A stretch of 64,000 nt of DNA. Origin: JAAYRQ01 sp035647235 (GTDB lineage Bacteria > Bacillota > Syntrophomonadia > Syntrophomonadales > Syntrophomonadaceae). Numbering within the stretch: position 1 is the stretch's first letter; each line of letters starts with the position of its first letter. This document shows positions 44,295-54,066 of this stretch, piece after piece. Position numbers and translations under genes: made by a program. The stretch is taken from positions 124,001 through 188,000 of the forward strand of contig CAZEPV010000002.1 of assembly GCA_964514235.1 (NCBI GenBank), in the 5' to 3' direction. The notes under the pieces were generated by a model. The model saw only the letters and a program-made list of their open reading frames with translations, was not told the origin of the DNA and did not search any database.

Positions 44295-45011
44295 TTGCAT
44301 CAACCCAAATATAAGAGAGTCATTTTAAAATTAAGTGGGGAAGCTTTAGCTGGCAATGATGGTCATGGGATTAACCATGAGATCATTACATCTATATCTA
44401 AACAGATTGTGGAAGTTGCCAATTTAGGTGTCGAAGTAGCTATTGTAGTAGGTGGGGGTAACATATGGCGTGGTGTTGCAGGTAGTGCCAAAGGAATGGA
44501 TCGTGCGACTGCAGATTATATGGGCATGTTGGCAACTGTCATTAATGCACTTGCACTACAGGACGCTTTAGAAAGTTTAGATATGGGTACTAGGGTTTTA
44601 TCAGCCATAGAAATGAAAGAGATTGCAGAACCATATATTAGGCGTAGAGCAATAAGGCATTTAGAAAAGGGCAGAGTGGTTATATTTGCTGCAGGAACAG
44701 GTAACCCCTATTTCTCAACAGATACAGCCGCAGCTTTACGGTCAGCTGAAATAGAAGCAGATGTAATATTAATGGCTAAAAAAGTTGATGGGGTCTATGA
44801 TTCTGATCCCCTAAAAAATCCAAATGCACGGAAATATGAAGACCTTGATTATATTGAAGTGCTTAATAAAGGATTAGGGGTGATGGATTCTACTGCAGCT
44901 TCTTTGTGCATGGATAATGAAATACCTATTATTGTTTTTGATTTAACGAGAAGTGGGAATATCATGAAAGTAGTAATGGGTGAGGATATAGGTACCTATG
45001 TAGGGAGGTAA
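44295..45011 (+). CDS. pyrH: Uridylate kinase PyrH
   Basis: Phosphorylates UMP to UDP; hexameric bacterial amino-acid-kinase family member. TTG start. RVILKLSGEALAG, VVGGGNIWRG, DRATADYMGMLATVINALAL, GTGNPYFSTDTAAALR, and LMAKKVDGVYDSDP are hallmark blocks. 238 residues. Four nt before frr. Confidence 0.97.
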   Translation: MHQPKYKRVILKLSGEALAGNDGHGINHEIITSISKQIVEVANLGVEVAIVVGGGNIWRGVAGSAKGMDRATADYMGMLATVINALALQDALESLDMGTRVLSAIEMKEIAEPYIRRRAIRHLEKGRVVIFAAGTGNPYFSTDTAAALRSAEIEADVILMAKKVDGVYDSDPLKNPNARKYEDLDYIEVLNKGLGVMDSTAASLCMDNEIPIIVFDLTRSGNIMKVVMGEDIGTYVGR

Positions 45012-45015
45012 TATT

Positions 45016-45573
45016 ATGATTAGTGATATTTTAATAGATGCTGAAGATCGTATGCAAAAATCGGTGGAATTTCTGAAAGGTGATTTGGCTTCTTTGCGGG
45101 CAGGCAGGGCTAATCCAGCAATGCTAGATAAAATTATGGTAGATTATTATGGTGAGCTTACACCGATTAATCAATTAGCCAATATAACCATACCTGAAGC
45201 ACGTCTAATAGTAATAAAACCGTGGGACAAATCTAGTATGCCGGAAATTGAAAAAGCTATACTGAGATCCGATTTAGGAGTTAATCCCACAAATGATGGT
45301 AATGTTATTCGCATAGCAATTCCACAGCTAACCGAAGAAAGAAGAAAAGAAATAGTTAAAATTGTACGTAAAAAAGCAGAAGAGGGCAAAATTGCCATTC
45401 GTAATATCAGAAGAGAAGGCAATGATATGTTGAAAGCTAGTGAAAAAGATAAAATTATATCTGAGGACGAAAACAAAAAAGCTATGGAAGATATACAAGA
45501 ACTAACCGATAAATATATAAAAGAAGTAGATACTATCTTACAAGCTAAAGAAAAGGATATAATGGAAGTCTAG
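45016..45573 (+). CDS. frr: Ribosome recycling factor
   Basis: Splits post-termination ribosomes with EF-G. Three-helix-bundle pattern: RMQKSVEFLKGDLASLRAGRANPAML, PEARLIVIKPWDKSSMPEIEKAI, NDGNVIRIAIPQLTEERRKE. 185 residues. Last gene of the rpsB-frr unit. Confidence 0.98.
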   Translation: MISDILIDAEDRMQKSVEFLKGDLASLRAGRANPAMLDKIMVDYYGELTPINQLANITIPEARLIVIKPWDKSSMPEIEKAILRSDLGVNPTNDGNVIRIAIPQLTEERRKEIVKIVRKKAEEGKIAIRNIRREGNDMLKASEKDKIISEDENKKAMEDIQELTDKYIKEVDTILQAKEKDIMEV

Positions 45574-45599
45574 TATACTTTTGATTAATAGAAATTGTA

Positions 45600-45635
45600 A
45601 GTATAGTAAACCCCCTAATTAGGGGGTTTTATACT
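45600..45635 (+). terminator. Terminator after frr
   Basis: Palindrome AAACCCCCTAATTAGGGGGTTT at 45608-45629, flanked by AGTATA and TATACT that extend the stem. T-run TTTT. It separates frr from uppS. Confidence 0.85.
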
Positions 45636-45677
45636 AAAAAAATTTATCTAATCATTCTTTTCGAAAAGGGGGATATT

Positions 45678-46460
45678 TTGTCTAGTAAAACATCAAAAGT
45701 AAAAAAGATGATTAATGCTAATAAATTGCCCCAACATATAGCCATAATAATGGATGGAAATGGCAGGTGGGCCAAAAAAAAATTTATGCCCCGCACTATG
45801 GGTCATACTGCTGGTATGACTGCCCTTAAAAGAGTAGTTATTGCTGCATCTGAAATAGGGATACCTATCTTAACTGTTTTTGCATTTTCCACAGAAAATT
45901 GGAAAAGGCCCGAAGAAGAAGTAAATTATTTGATGAACTTGTTGGTCGAATATTTGCATAAAGAATTGGACGAATTACATCAAAACGAAGTGCAGATCAA
46001 TATGTTAGGTGATCATAAAAGCTTGCCACTAAAATGCCAAGATGAAATAGATGCGGCCATTGTGAAAACTGCCCATAATAAGGGGATGGTTTTTAATATA
46101 GCTCTAAATTACGGAGCCCGTGATGAGATATTATTAGCTATTAAAGGATTATTAACTAAAATAAATGCTGGGGAGATTTCCTCCACCAGTATTTCAGAAG
46201 AAATGTTTTCCAGCTTGTTGTATACTAAAGATATTCCCGACCCAGATTTGTTAATTAGGACTGCTGGCGAAAAAAGGATAAGCAATTTTTTATTATGGCA
46301 AATAGCATACAGTGAGCTATGGTTCACCGATGTTTTATGGCCAGATTTTTCTGAGGAAGATTTATGGCAAGCTATATATGATTATCAACAAAGAGATCGA
46401 AGATTTGGCGGATTAAGTGTAAAACAGGATGAGAATAATGTTAAAAGAACGAATTATTAG
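45678..46460 (+). CDS. uppS: Isoprenyl transferase UppS (undecaprenyl-PP synthase)
   Basis: cis-Prenyltransferase making the lipid carrier for cell wall synthesis. TTG start after AAAGGGGG. HIAIIMDGNGRWAKKK carries the catalytic Asp; FAFSTENWKRPEEEV, NIALNYGARDEI, and PDPDLLIRTAGEKRISNFLLWQ follow. 260 residues with a slightly extended basic N-terminus. Overlaps cdsA. Confidence 0.96.
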   Translation: MSSKTSKVKKMINANKLPQHIAIIMDGNGRWAKKKFMPRTMGHTAGMTALKRVVIAASEIGIPILTVFAFSTENWKRPEEEVNYLMNLLVEYLHKELDELHQNEVQINMLGDHKSLPLKCQDEIDAAIVKTAHNKGMVFNIALNYGARDEILLAIKGLLTKINAGEISSTSISEEMFSSLLYTKDIPDPDLLIRTAGEKRISNFLLWQIAYSELWFTDVLWPDFSEEDLWQAIYDYQQRDRRFGGLSVKQDENNVKRTNY

Positions 46461-47217
46461 TGGCTTAATTGGTGTGGTCTTGATTCTTTCTATCCTTTAT
46501 GCAGGGGGAGTATATTGGATAGCTTTTTTTACCTTCTTAGGTTTAGGTGGCTTATACGAATTCAACCGAATTTTTAAAAAGGAATATAACCCCCCAATTT
46601 TAGTAGGTGTTATATTATTCCTGATTACCATGTTTTATTTATATAATAAGAGTTTAATTCTATCTTTAGTTCTTTTTATGGTTTTTTTAGTCATATATTT
46701 GATTATAAAATACCCTAAAGTGTCTATAGTAGATATAACATTGAGCATATTTCCCGCTTTATACATAGGTTTTTCTTTTAGTTTTGCTTTGCTTATCCTA
46801 GAAGAACCACATGCTTTTCTGATTATGTTATCTATATTCTTGCTAACCTGGACTAGCGATATTGGGGGATATTTCTTCGGTAGCTTATGGGGGAAACGAA
46901 AAATAGCACCGAAATTGAGTCCCAATAAAACCTGGGCTGGTTCAATTGGGGGTATAATTTTAAGCCTAATTACAGCTCTTATTTTCTACAAATATGCCCA
47001 AATAGGGAATCATAACTTATTTAATCTAATAATTTTAGGTATTATGGCTAGCATCGCTGCCCAGGCAGGGGACTTATTTATCTCCAGTGTCAAAAGAATA
47101 TTTGCAGTCAAAGATACAGGTAGTTTAATTCCCGGACATGGTGGTATTTTAGATAGATTTGATAGTTTTATTCTAGTTTTACCTGTAGTTTTTGCTTTGC
47201 TTACTTATTTTACCTAA
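46438..47217 (+). CDS. cdsA: Phosphatidate cytidylyltransferase CdsA
   Basis: Makes CDP-diacylglycerol for phospholipid synthesis. Start ATG 46438 (MLKERIISGLIGVVLIL) is preferred over ATG 46429, as family members start with this motif. Multi-pass membrane protein with the C-terminal signature SVKRIFAVKDTGSLIPGHGGILDRFDS. 259 residues. Starts 23 nt inside uppS. Confidence 0.95.
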   Translation: MLKERIISGLIGVVLILSILYAGGVYWIAFFTFLGLGGLYEFNRIFKKEYNPPILVGVILFLITMFYLYNKSLILSLVLFMVFLVIYLIIKYPKVSIVDITLSIFPALYIGFSFSFALLILEEPHAFLIMLSIFLLTWTSDIGGYFFGSLWGKRKIAPKLSPNKTWAGSIGGIILSLITALIFYKYAQIGNHNLFNLIILGIMASIAAQAGDLFISSVKRIFAVKDTGSLIPGHGGILDRFDSFILVLPVVFALLTYFT

Positions 47218-47266
47218 AAGTTATAGGATTAATTACCTAAATATTGTAGTTTGAAGGAGGGGAAGT

Positions 47267-48388
47267 ATGCTAGATCCTGATTTAAATAGATATCTGAAAG
47301 TTCTAGCCAAATTAACTATCCTAGTAATGGCTTTAGTTGCTATATATTTATTATTTTCCTATGTGTTTCCGATCTTAGGTAGAATCATATCTTACATTCC
47401 TAGCTTACTTTTACCCTTTATATTGGCTATAGTTTTAGCAGTAGTAATTGAACCGGTGGTCGTATTTTTCGAGACAAAGACCAAATTAAACAGGAGTCTA
47501 GCAGTTGTCATAAGTCTAATTTTAACTGTAGGTGGATTTATTTATATTGTTTCATTGCTAATTACCAAAATAATTAACGAGATATCGGGTATGTCCCCGA
47601 GGTTAATCAAGTATTCTGATACAGTAGTTCAGAAATTTATTAATACAATTAGTGATTTCAAACTTCTTTATGTGGAGCTAAATTTACCTTTGGAAGTCCA
47701 AAGTGCTATTCAAGACAATCTGCAAAATGCTATTCTAATATTGCGGGGCATTTTGGAAAGTACAGTTAATTCCTTGGCTAAGGTTGTGGCTACTTTGCCT
47801 AGTATGTTTGTATTTTTAATGATTGCTACGGTAGCTACCTTTTTTATTATTAAAGATAGGGCTTTATTAAGAAGATTTTTCCTGCAAATCATTCCTGGAG
47901 TTGCCAGATCAAAAACTAGGAATGTTATTACTGAATTATTAAAATCGCTGGTAGGCTTTATCAAGGCTTATAGTATTTTAATTACTATTACTACTATTAC
48001 GACTATGATTGGACTGAAAATATTAGGGGTAAAATATGTTTTGACGATTGGTATAGTTGTAGGTCTTTTAGATATTTTACCTATTTTAGGACCTGGAACC
48101 CTTTTCATTCCTTGGATAATCTGGGAATTTATAGCTGGCAATACGGGGCTAGGTATAAGTCTACTTATATTATATGGTACTATTTCAGTAGTAAGGCAAA
48201 TGATTGAACCTAAAATAATTGGAGATAATATCGGTCTACACCCCCTGGCAACCTTGTTTTCCTTATACGTTGGCTTGAGGTTGGGGGGAGTAGTAGGTAT
48301 GATATTAGGACCAGTCACAATAGTAGTCATCATGGCCAGTTTTCGGGCTGGAATTTTTGATAGTATAAGTTGGAGGAAACACTGGTGA
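47267..48388 (+). CDS. AI-2E family transporter-type membrane protein
   Basis: Polytopic protein of 373 residues with about eight membrane helices. The family pattern includes LPSLLLPFILAIVLAVVIEP-like N-terminal helices and the C-terminal GVKYVLTIGIVVGLLDILPILGPGTLF and GLHPLATLFSLYVGLRLGGVVG. Substrate unknown; family members include Na+/H+ antiporters and putative autoinducer exporters. ATG behind GAAGGAGGGG. Confidence 0.88.
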   Translation: MLDPDLNRYLKVLAKLTILVMALVAIYLLFSYVFPILGRIISYIPSLLLPFILAIVLAVVIEPVVVFFETKTKLNRSLAVVISLILTVGGFIYIVSLLITKIINEISGMSPRLIKYSDTVVQKFINTISDFKLLYVELNLPLEVQSAIQDNLQNAILILRGILESTVNSLAKVVATLPSMFVFLMIATVATFFIIKDRALLRRFFLQIIPGVARSKTRNVITELLKSLVGFIKAYSILITITTITTMIGLKILGVKYVLTIGIVVGLLDILPILGPGTLFIPWIIWEFIAGNTGLGISLLILYGTISVVRQMIEPKIIGDNIGLHPLATLFSLYVGLRLGGVVGMILGPVTIVVIMASFRAGIFDSISWRKHW

Positions 48389-49551
48389 TAAATAATAAAC
48401 AGAAACTTTCTATATTGGGCTCTACGGGCTCCATTGGTACCCAGGCTTTAGAGGTAGTAGATAACTACTTTGACAAATATGAGGTAGTGGCTCTAGCTGC
48501 CAAGGATGAAGTAAATGAATTATCCCTACAAATCCAAAAATATAAACCGAAGATAGTAGCAGTAACTTCAGAATCAGCCTATAGGGAACTTAAATTTAAG
48601 TGGGGGCATATTTCTGATTTTGTCCTAGGAATTGAGGGGCTGGCGGAAGCCGCTAGCTATGCTGATGTTGATACAACCATAATAGCTTTGAGTGGGGCAG
48701 TAGGAATTTTACCCACCTTATCAGCTATTCAAGCTAAAAAAAGAATTGCTTTGGCTAATAAAGAGACTTTAGTAGCTGCAGGCCATATTGTAATGCGGGA
48801 GGTCGCCCAGCATAATGTGGAATTGATTCCTGTAGATAGTGAACACTCGGCAATTTTTCAATGTATTCAAGGTGAAGAAAAATATCTGGAGAATATATGG
48901 TTAACCGCTTCGGGAGGACCATTTAGAGACTTCACCAGCCAAGAATTAACTGAAGTTACTGTGGATATGGCACTTAAACACCCTAATTGGAGCATGGGGC
49001 CGAAAATTACAATTGACTCTGCTACTTTGATGAATAAAGGATTAGAAGTAATTGAAGCCCACCATCTATTTGCTACCCCTTATGAAAATATTAAAGTTGT
49101 AATCCAATCCGAAAGCATAATTCATTCGATGGCAGAATTCAACGATGGTTCAGTTCTGGCCCATTTAGGTACCCCGAACATGAAAATTCCTATTCAATAT
49201 GCTTTAACTTATCCGAATCGTATGCCTACCCAAGTAGACAAACTCGATTTTACCAGGCTAAGTAAAATTAATTTCGCCAAACCTGATTTTCTTAGGTTTC
49301 CAGCCTTAAAATTAGCATATGAAGCTGGAAATATCGGTGGAAGTATGCCTACTGTATTGAATGCTGCCAATGAAACCGCAGTTAATTTATTTTTAAATGA
49401 AAAGATTAGCTTTATTCAGATAGCTCATATAGTTGAGCAAGTAATGATGGAACATTCGGTTATAATAGAACCAGACTTACCAACCATTTTGGAAATAGAT
49501 AAATGGGCTAGAAATAAAGGCCTAGAATTAGCAAATCAAGGGGGACAATAA
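48385..49551 (+). CDS. dxr: 1-deoxy-D-xylulose 5-phosphate reductoisomerase Dxr
   Basis: Second step of the MEP isoprenoid pathway, NADPH-dependent. GTG 48385 is chosen, 8 nt after GGAGG; its GTGA overlaps the previous stop. NADP motif SILGSTGSIGTQALEV; ALANKETLVAAGHIV; VDSEHSAIFQCIQG; TASGGPFRD; HPNWSMGPKITIDSATLMNKGLEVIEAH (short motif NWSMGPKITIDSATLMNKG). 388 residues. Confidence 0.97.
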   Translation: MINNKQKLSILGSTGSIGTQALEVVDNYFDKYEVVALAAKDEVNELSLQIQKYKPKIVAVTSESAYRELKFKWGHISDFVLGIEGLAEAASYADVDTTIIALSGAVGILPTLSAIQAKKRIALANKETLVAAGHIVMREVAQHNVELIPVDSEHSAIFQCIQGEEKYLENIWLTASGGPFRDFTSQELTEVTVDMALKHPNWSMGPKITIDSATLMNKGLEVIEAHHLFATPYENIKVVIQSESIIHSMAEFNDGSVLAHLGTPNMKIPIQYALTYPNRMPTQVDKLDFTRLSKINFAKPDFLRFPALKLAYEAGNIGGSMPTVLNAANETAVNLFLNEKISFIQIAHIVEQVMMEHSVIIEPDLPTILEIDKWARNKGLELANQGGQ

Positions 49552-50580
49552 ATGTCAATTATAATAACACTTTTAATAATTGCTGTTTTGGTATTAGTAC
49601 ACGAATGGGGCCATTTTATTGTAGCTAGAAAAATAGGTATACCTGTACATGAGTTTGCTTTGGGATTTGGTTACAAGTTGTTTTCCATAACTAAAAATGG
49701 AGTGGAATATTCTTTCCGTCTAATCCCCTTAGGCGGCTTTGTTCGCATGGCAGGCGAAGAATATGGCGATGATTTTTCCGAACCTACTGGTTATAGTAGT
49801 AGGACACCCCTGGAAAAAATTGCGGTTGCTTTTGCGGGACCATTTATGAATTTTGTTTTGGCCATAATAATCTTTATAGTTATTTATGCTTTTATAGGTA
49901 TACCAGAACCAACGAATTCGCCTATTTTGGGGAAAGTGTTAGAAGGAAAACCCGCTTATACTGCAGGCCTACGGGTAAATGACGAAATTCTACAAATTAA
50001 TGGTAGCAAAATTAATAGCTGGGAAGAATTTACCCAATTTATAAGTACTAGCCAAGCAGCTACTGATCTAGAACTACTAGTCAATCGCAACAATGAACAT
50101 ATTGCTATTAATGTAAAACCCGAAATAGATACCAGCACAGATACTACAATTATCGGGGTTTTGCCCTTAGTTAAATACAGCAAACAGTCTATTCTCGCAT
50201 CTATTCAATTAGGCTTATACCAGACTTATGAATTAACGGCACTACTATTAGCTGGGCTTTGGACCCTGATTACTGGGGGGGCCTCTATGCAGGATTTGGC
50301 AGGACCAGTTGGGATTACCAAATTAGTTGGTGAGGTAGCCCAAATCGGTTTTGTATTTGTACTTAATTTTGCTGCTTTTTTGAGTATTAACCTAGGCATT
50401 TTGAATCTACTGCCTATTCCTGCCTTGGATGGTAGCAAAATTGTCTTTGCCACTATTGAGGGCATTCGCAGAAAACCCATAGAACCAGAGCGTGAAGGTT
50501 TTATCCACTGGATAGGGTTTTTATTACTAATAACTTTGATTATCGTTGTAACTTTCAATGATATAGCAAAGCTATTTTGA
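49552..50580 (+). CDS. rseP: Site-2 intramembrane zinc protease RseP
   Basis: Cleaves membrane-bound substrates such as anti-sigma factors. Zinc site HEWGH near the N-terminus and the second motif NLLPIPALDGSKI near the C-terminus. One PDZ domain in the middle (GKVLEGKPAYTAGLRVNDEILQINGSKI in part). 342 residues. Abuts dxr. Confidence 0.95.
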   Translation: MSIIITLLIIAVLVLVHEWGHFIVARKIGIPVHEFALGFGYKLFSITKNGVEYSFRLIPLGGFVRMAGEEYGDDFSEPTGYSSRTPLEKIAVAFAGPFMNFVLAIIIFIVIYAFIGIPEPTNSPILGKVLEGKPAYTAGLRVNDEILQINGSKINSWEEFTQFISTSQAATDLELLVNRNNEHIAINVKPEIDTSTDTTIIGVLPLVKYSKQSILASIQLGLYQTYELTALLLAGLWTLITGGASMQDLAGPVGITKLVGEVAQIGFVFVLNFAAFLSINLGILNLLPIPALDGSKIVFATIEGIRRKPIEPEREGFIHWIGFLLLITLIIVVTFNDIAKLF

Positions 50581-50591
50581 AGGTGATTTAA

Positions 50592-51641
50592 ATGAGACAT
50601 AAGACAAATGTTATACAAATCGGTTCTGTTAGGCTAGGGGGGACTAATCCTATAAGAGTCCAATCTATGACTACTACTGACACTAGGGATGTCAGCGCAA
50701 CCATAAAACAAATAGATGATCTGGCAAAGGCAGGCTGTGAAATTATACGGGTGGCAGTAGTCGATCAGGATGCTGCCTTGAGTATAGGCGAAATCAAAAA
50801 ACATATTACTATTCCTTTAATAGCTGATATTCATTTTGATTATAAATTAGCCTTGCTCAGCGCCACAGCAGGAGCAGACGGGTTGCGGATAAATCCAGGC
50901 AATATTGGGGAAAAATACAAGGTTCGGGAAGTAGTAAATATATGCAAAGATAAAGGGTTGCCTATACGAATTGGGGTAAATGCAGGTTCTTTGCATAAAA
51001 GGATTTTAAGTAAATATGGGGAAATAAATGCTTTAGGCATGGTCGAAAGTGCTATGGAAAATATAGCTATTCTGGAAGATCTAAATTTTACTGATATAAA
51101 GGTTTCCCTAAAGGCTTCCTCGGTTCCACTGACAATTGAAGCTTACAGGTTAATGGCCAGCAAGACTAATTATCCTTTGCATTTAGGTATTACCGAAGCA
51201 GGTACTAAGGATAGGGGCTTAATAAAATCCGTGATAGGTTTAGGTATCTTGCTTAATGAGGGTATCGGGGACACTATAAGGGTATCCCTGACCGCTAACC
51301 CTGTTGAGGAAGTATGGGCGGCTTATGAGATTTTGAAAAACCTAAATTTGCGTGAAAAGGGTATAGAATTAGTTTCCTGTCCCACTTGTGGTAGGTGTGA
51401 AATTGATTTGATTAAAATAGCCGAAGAAGTAGATGCCAGATTGCGTGATTTAGACAAGCCTATTAAGGTTGCGGTAATGGGTTGTGTAGTCAATGGACCT
51501 GGTGAAGCCAAAGAAGCTGATTTCGGTATTGCAGGTGGACGGGGTTTGGGACTCTTGTTTAAAAAAGGTGAAATTATTAAAAAGGTAGACGAGGAAAATT
51601 TAGTCGATGAGCTTATAAAAGAAATTCATAATTCATACTAG
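50592..51641 (+). CDS. ispG: 4-hydroxy-3-methylbut-2-enyl-diphosphate synthase IspG
   Basis: Iron-sulfur enzyme of the MEP pathway. VQSMTTTDTRD, ADIHFDYKLAL, LRINPGNIG, and the 4Fe-4S cysteines in SCPTCGRCEID and GCVVNGPGEAKEADFGIAGG. 349 residues. Follows dxr and rseP, so two MEP enzymes are cotranscribed. Confidence 0.97.
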   Translation: MRHKTNVIQIGSVRLGGTNPIRVQSMTTTDTRDVSATIKQIDDLAKAGCEIIRVAVVDQDAALSIGEIKKHITIPLIADIHFDYKLALLSATAGADGLRINPGNIGEKYKVREVVNICKDKGLPIRIGVNAGSLHKRILSKYGEINALGMVESAMENIAILEDLNFTDIKVSLKASSVPLTIEAYRLMASKTNYPLHLGITEAGTKDRGLIKSVIGLGILLNEGIGDTIRVSLTANPVEEVWAAYEILKNLNLREKGIELVSCPTCGRCEIDLIKIAEEVDARLRDLDKPIKVAVMGCVVNGPGEAKEADFGIAGGRGLGLLFKKGEIIKKVDEENLVDELIKEIHNSY

Positions 51642-51651
51642 GGAGGAACTT

Positions 51652-53352
51652 ATGGTGAAATCTACAGAACTTTTTTATCCTACATTAAGGGAAGTACCCA
51701 ATGAGGCAGAAATAATTAGCCATCAGCTACTTTTGAGAGCTGGTTTTATTAGGAGAAATGCGGCAGGTGTTTATACCTATTTGAATTTAGGGCACCGAGT
51801 AATAAAAAAGATCATGCAGATAGTAAGGGAAGAAATGGATAGGGCTGGGGGCCAAGAAGTATTAATGCCTATAATTCAACCTCGAGAATTATGGGAAAAA
51901 TCAGGTCGTTGGTCGGTATATGGTGATGAGATGTTTCGTTTAAAGGATAGACATAATCGTGATTTTTCCTTGGCACCTACCCATGAAGAATTAATTACAT
52001 CGCTGGTAAATGCTGATGTCCAATCATACCGCGACTTACCCTTACTAATATATCAGATTCAAAATAAATATAGGGATGAAATTAGACCACGTTTCGGTTT
52101 GATGCGGGGTCGAGAATTTATCATGAAGGATCTATATTCCTTTGACATCGATGAAAAGGGCTTAGATATATCTTATCGCAAGATGTATGAAGCCTATAAT
52201 AGAATATATGCAAGGCTAGACTTAAAATTCAGGGTTGTGGAGGCAGATAGTGGGGCCATTGGTGGCAATGAAAGTCACGAATTTATGGTTTTAGCTGATA
52301 ATGGCGAATCGGAGATTGTCTATTGTGAAAATTGCAATTATGCTGCCAATGTCGAAAAAGCGACTTGTCTTTCAACCGAAAGAGAAAAAGAGGAAATGCT
52401 GGAACTAGATAAATTACACACTGAAGGGCAAAGGACAATTCAAGATATAGTTGATAACTTCAATATTCCCGCCACTAAACAGGTTAAAACCCTAATGTAT
52501 TTAGCTGATGGTGAAATAATAGCGGTAATATTAAGAGGTGACAGAGAGCTCAATGAAATAAAGCTAAAAAATCTTTTAGCCTGTGATGACTTATTTATGG
52601 CTGATGAAGCTACAGTAAGGGCAGAATGTGGTGCAGGATTTGGTTCTTTGGGCCCAGTAGGTCTAGACGTGAAGATTTATGCGGACTTGGAAGTTACAAA
52701 TATGAGTAATTTTACTTGTGGGGCCAATGAAGATGATTACCACTATACTAACGTTAACTTAGGTCGTGATTTTGTACCGGAAAAAATCGTAGATTTGAGG
52801 AATGCTGTTGCTGGAGATTTATGTCCCGAATGCAGGGAACCTTTATCATTAGTCAGAGGTATAGAAGTCGGCCACATTTTTAAATTGGGCACCAAGTATT
52901 CGGAGTCTATGGAGGCAACATTTTTGGATCCACAAGGGGAGGCCAAGCCTTTCGTTATGGGATGTTATGGCATTGGGGTTTCTCGTACTATGGCCGCTGC
53001 AATCGAACAGAATTATGATGAGAATGGCATAATCTGGCCAATACCCATTGCTCCTTATCATGTAATCATAGTGCCAATTAATATTAAAAACGAAGAATTG
53101 AATGCAGCTGCTATTTCAATATATGATGAATTAAGTCAAGCTGGTCTAGAAGTTATATTAGATGACAGGGATGAAAGGGCGGGAGTAAAGTTTAAAGATG
53201 CAGACTTAATCGGGGTTCCCATCAGAATTACAATTGGCCCCAAATCCTGGCAGGAAAATAAGGTCGAAATCAAGAAAAGATGGAAAAGACAAGCTGAACT
53301 AATAGAAAGAGATAATGTTTTAGACAAAGTAAAGGCTATAATCGCCCCTTAA
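51652..53352 (+). CDS. proS: Prolyl-tRNA synthetase
   Basis: Class II synthetase, bacterial-type with a YbaK-like editing insertion (about residues 230-380). Motif 2 YRDEIRPRFGLMRGREFIMKDLYSF and motif 3 GCYGIGVSRTMAAAIEQ. The anticodon-binding domain closes the protein. 566 residues. No T-box leader: only 11 nt separate it from ispG. Confidence 0.97.
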   Translation: MVKSTELFYPTLREVPNEAEIISHQLLLRAGFIRRNAAGVYTYLNLGHRVIKKIMQIVREEMDRAGGQEVLMPIIQPRELWEKSGRWSVYGDEMFRLKDRHNRDFSLAPTHEELITSLVNADVQSYRDLPLLIYQIQNKYRDEIRPRFGLMRGREFIMKDLYSFDIDEKGLDISYRKMYEAYNRIYARLDLKFRVVEADSGAIGGNESHEFMVLADNGESEIVYCENCNYAANVEKATCLSTEREKEEMLELDKLHTEGQRTIQDIVDNFNIPATKQVKTLMYLADGEIIAVILRGDRELNEIKLKNLLACDDLFMADEATVRAECGAGFGSLGPVGLDVKIYADLEVTNMSNFTCGANEDDYHYTNVNLGRDFVPEKIVDLRNAVAGDLCPECREPLSLVRGIEVGHIFKLGTKYSESMEATFLDPQGEAKPFVMGCYGIGVSRTMAAAIEQNYDENGIIWPIPIAPYHVIIVPINIKNEELNAAAISIYDELSQAGLEVILDDRDERAGVKFKDADLIGVPIRITIGPKSWQENKVEIKKRWKRQAELIERDNVLDKVKAIIAP

Positions 53353-53373
53353 TATTATAGTTTGGGTGATGAG

Positions 53374-54039
53374 ATGACAGTATACGAAATAATTTTTAAA
53401 TTAACTTTAGCCTGTATTTTAGGCGGACTCATCGGTTTAGAACGAGAAAGCTTAAACAGACCTGCTGGGCTTAGAACCTACACTTTAGTCTGTGTAGGTT
53501 CAGCTTTAGCTATGATTATTTCATTAGATATGTATTTTCAGTATTATCAAACTGTAAACGCAGACCCTGGTCGTATAGCTGCCCAGGTTATTAGTGGGAT
53601 AGGGTTTCTAGGTGCTGGCACAATTATGCGCGAAGGGGTAACTGTTCGGGGCTTGACTACTGCAGCAGGTTTATGGGCTGTGGCTTGTATAGGATTAGCA
53701 GTTGGGGCGGGCTTATATATTCCAGCGGTTTTTTCAACGGTAATTATCTTGTTTATTCTTATTTATTTTGTCAGATTCGAGCAAAAATTTACGGGTATGC
53801 GGGAATATAAAGGTTTACTGATAATAATAGAAGATAAGCCTGGACAGATAGGTACTATTGGATTAATGTTGGGTGAATTAGGGGTCTATATTAAGAATAT
53901 TAATATGTCCCATCTAGAAGAAAAAGATTATTTGGAGATAGAGTTACTCCTGCAATTACCCCCGAATGTTTTGATTAATGAGGTAGTCCATGAATTGACA
54001 GGTATTAGTGGCTTGATAAGTATAGATAGGCTTAATTAG
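53374..54039 (+). CDS. MgtC/SapB family membrane protein
   Basis: The N-terminal MgtC domain has the conserved GGLIGLERESLNRPAGLRTYTLVCVGSALAM (short motif GLERESLNRPAGLRT) and GIGFLGAGTIMREGVTVRGLTTAAGLW. The C-terminal ACT-like domain follows four or five helices. Start ATG 53374 is used; the TTG 12 nt earlier overlaps GGGTGATGAG. 221 residues. In other bacteria it acts in magnesium homeostasis or inhibits ATP synthase; function here is unknown. Confidence 0.9.
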   Translation: MTVYEIIFKLTLACILGGLIGLERESLNRPAGLRTYTLVCVGSALAMIISLDMYFQYYQTVNADPGRIAAQVISGIGFLGAGTIMREGVTVRGLTTAAGLWAVACIGLAVGAGLYIPAVFSTVIILFILIYFVRFEQKFTGMREYKGLLIIIEDKPGQIGTIGLMLGELGVYIKNINMSHLEEKDYLEIELLLQLPPNVLINEVVHELTGISGLISIDRLN

Positions 54040-54066
54040 CTGATAGGGTATAAGGGGGGGGCATAG

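Noticed and set aside
51600..51660. T-box leader for proS
   Set aside because: Only 11 nt lie between ispG and proS and no specifier or antiterminator sequence is present.
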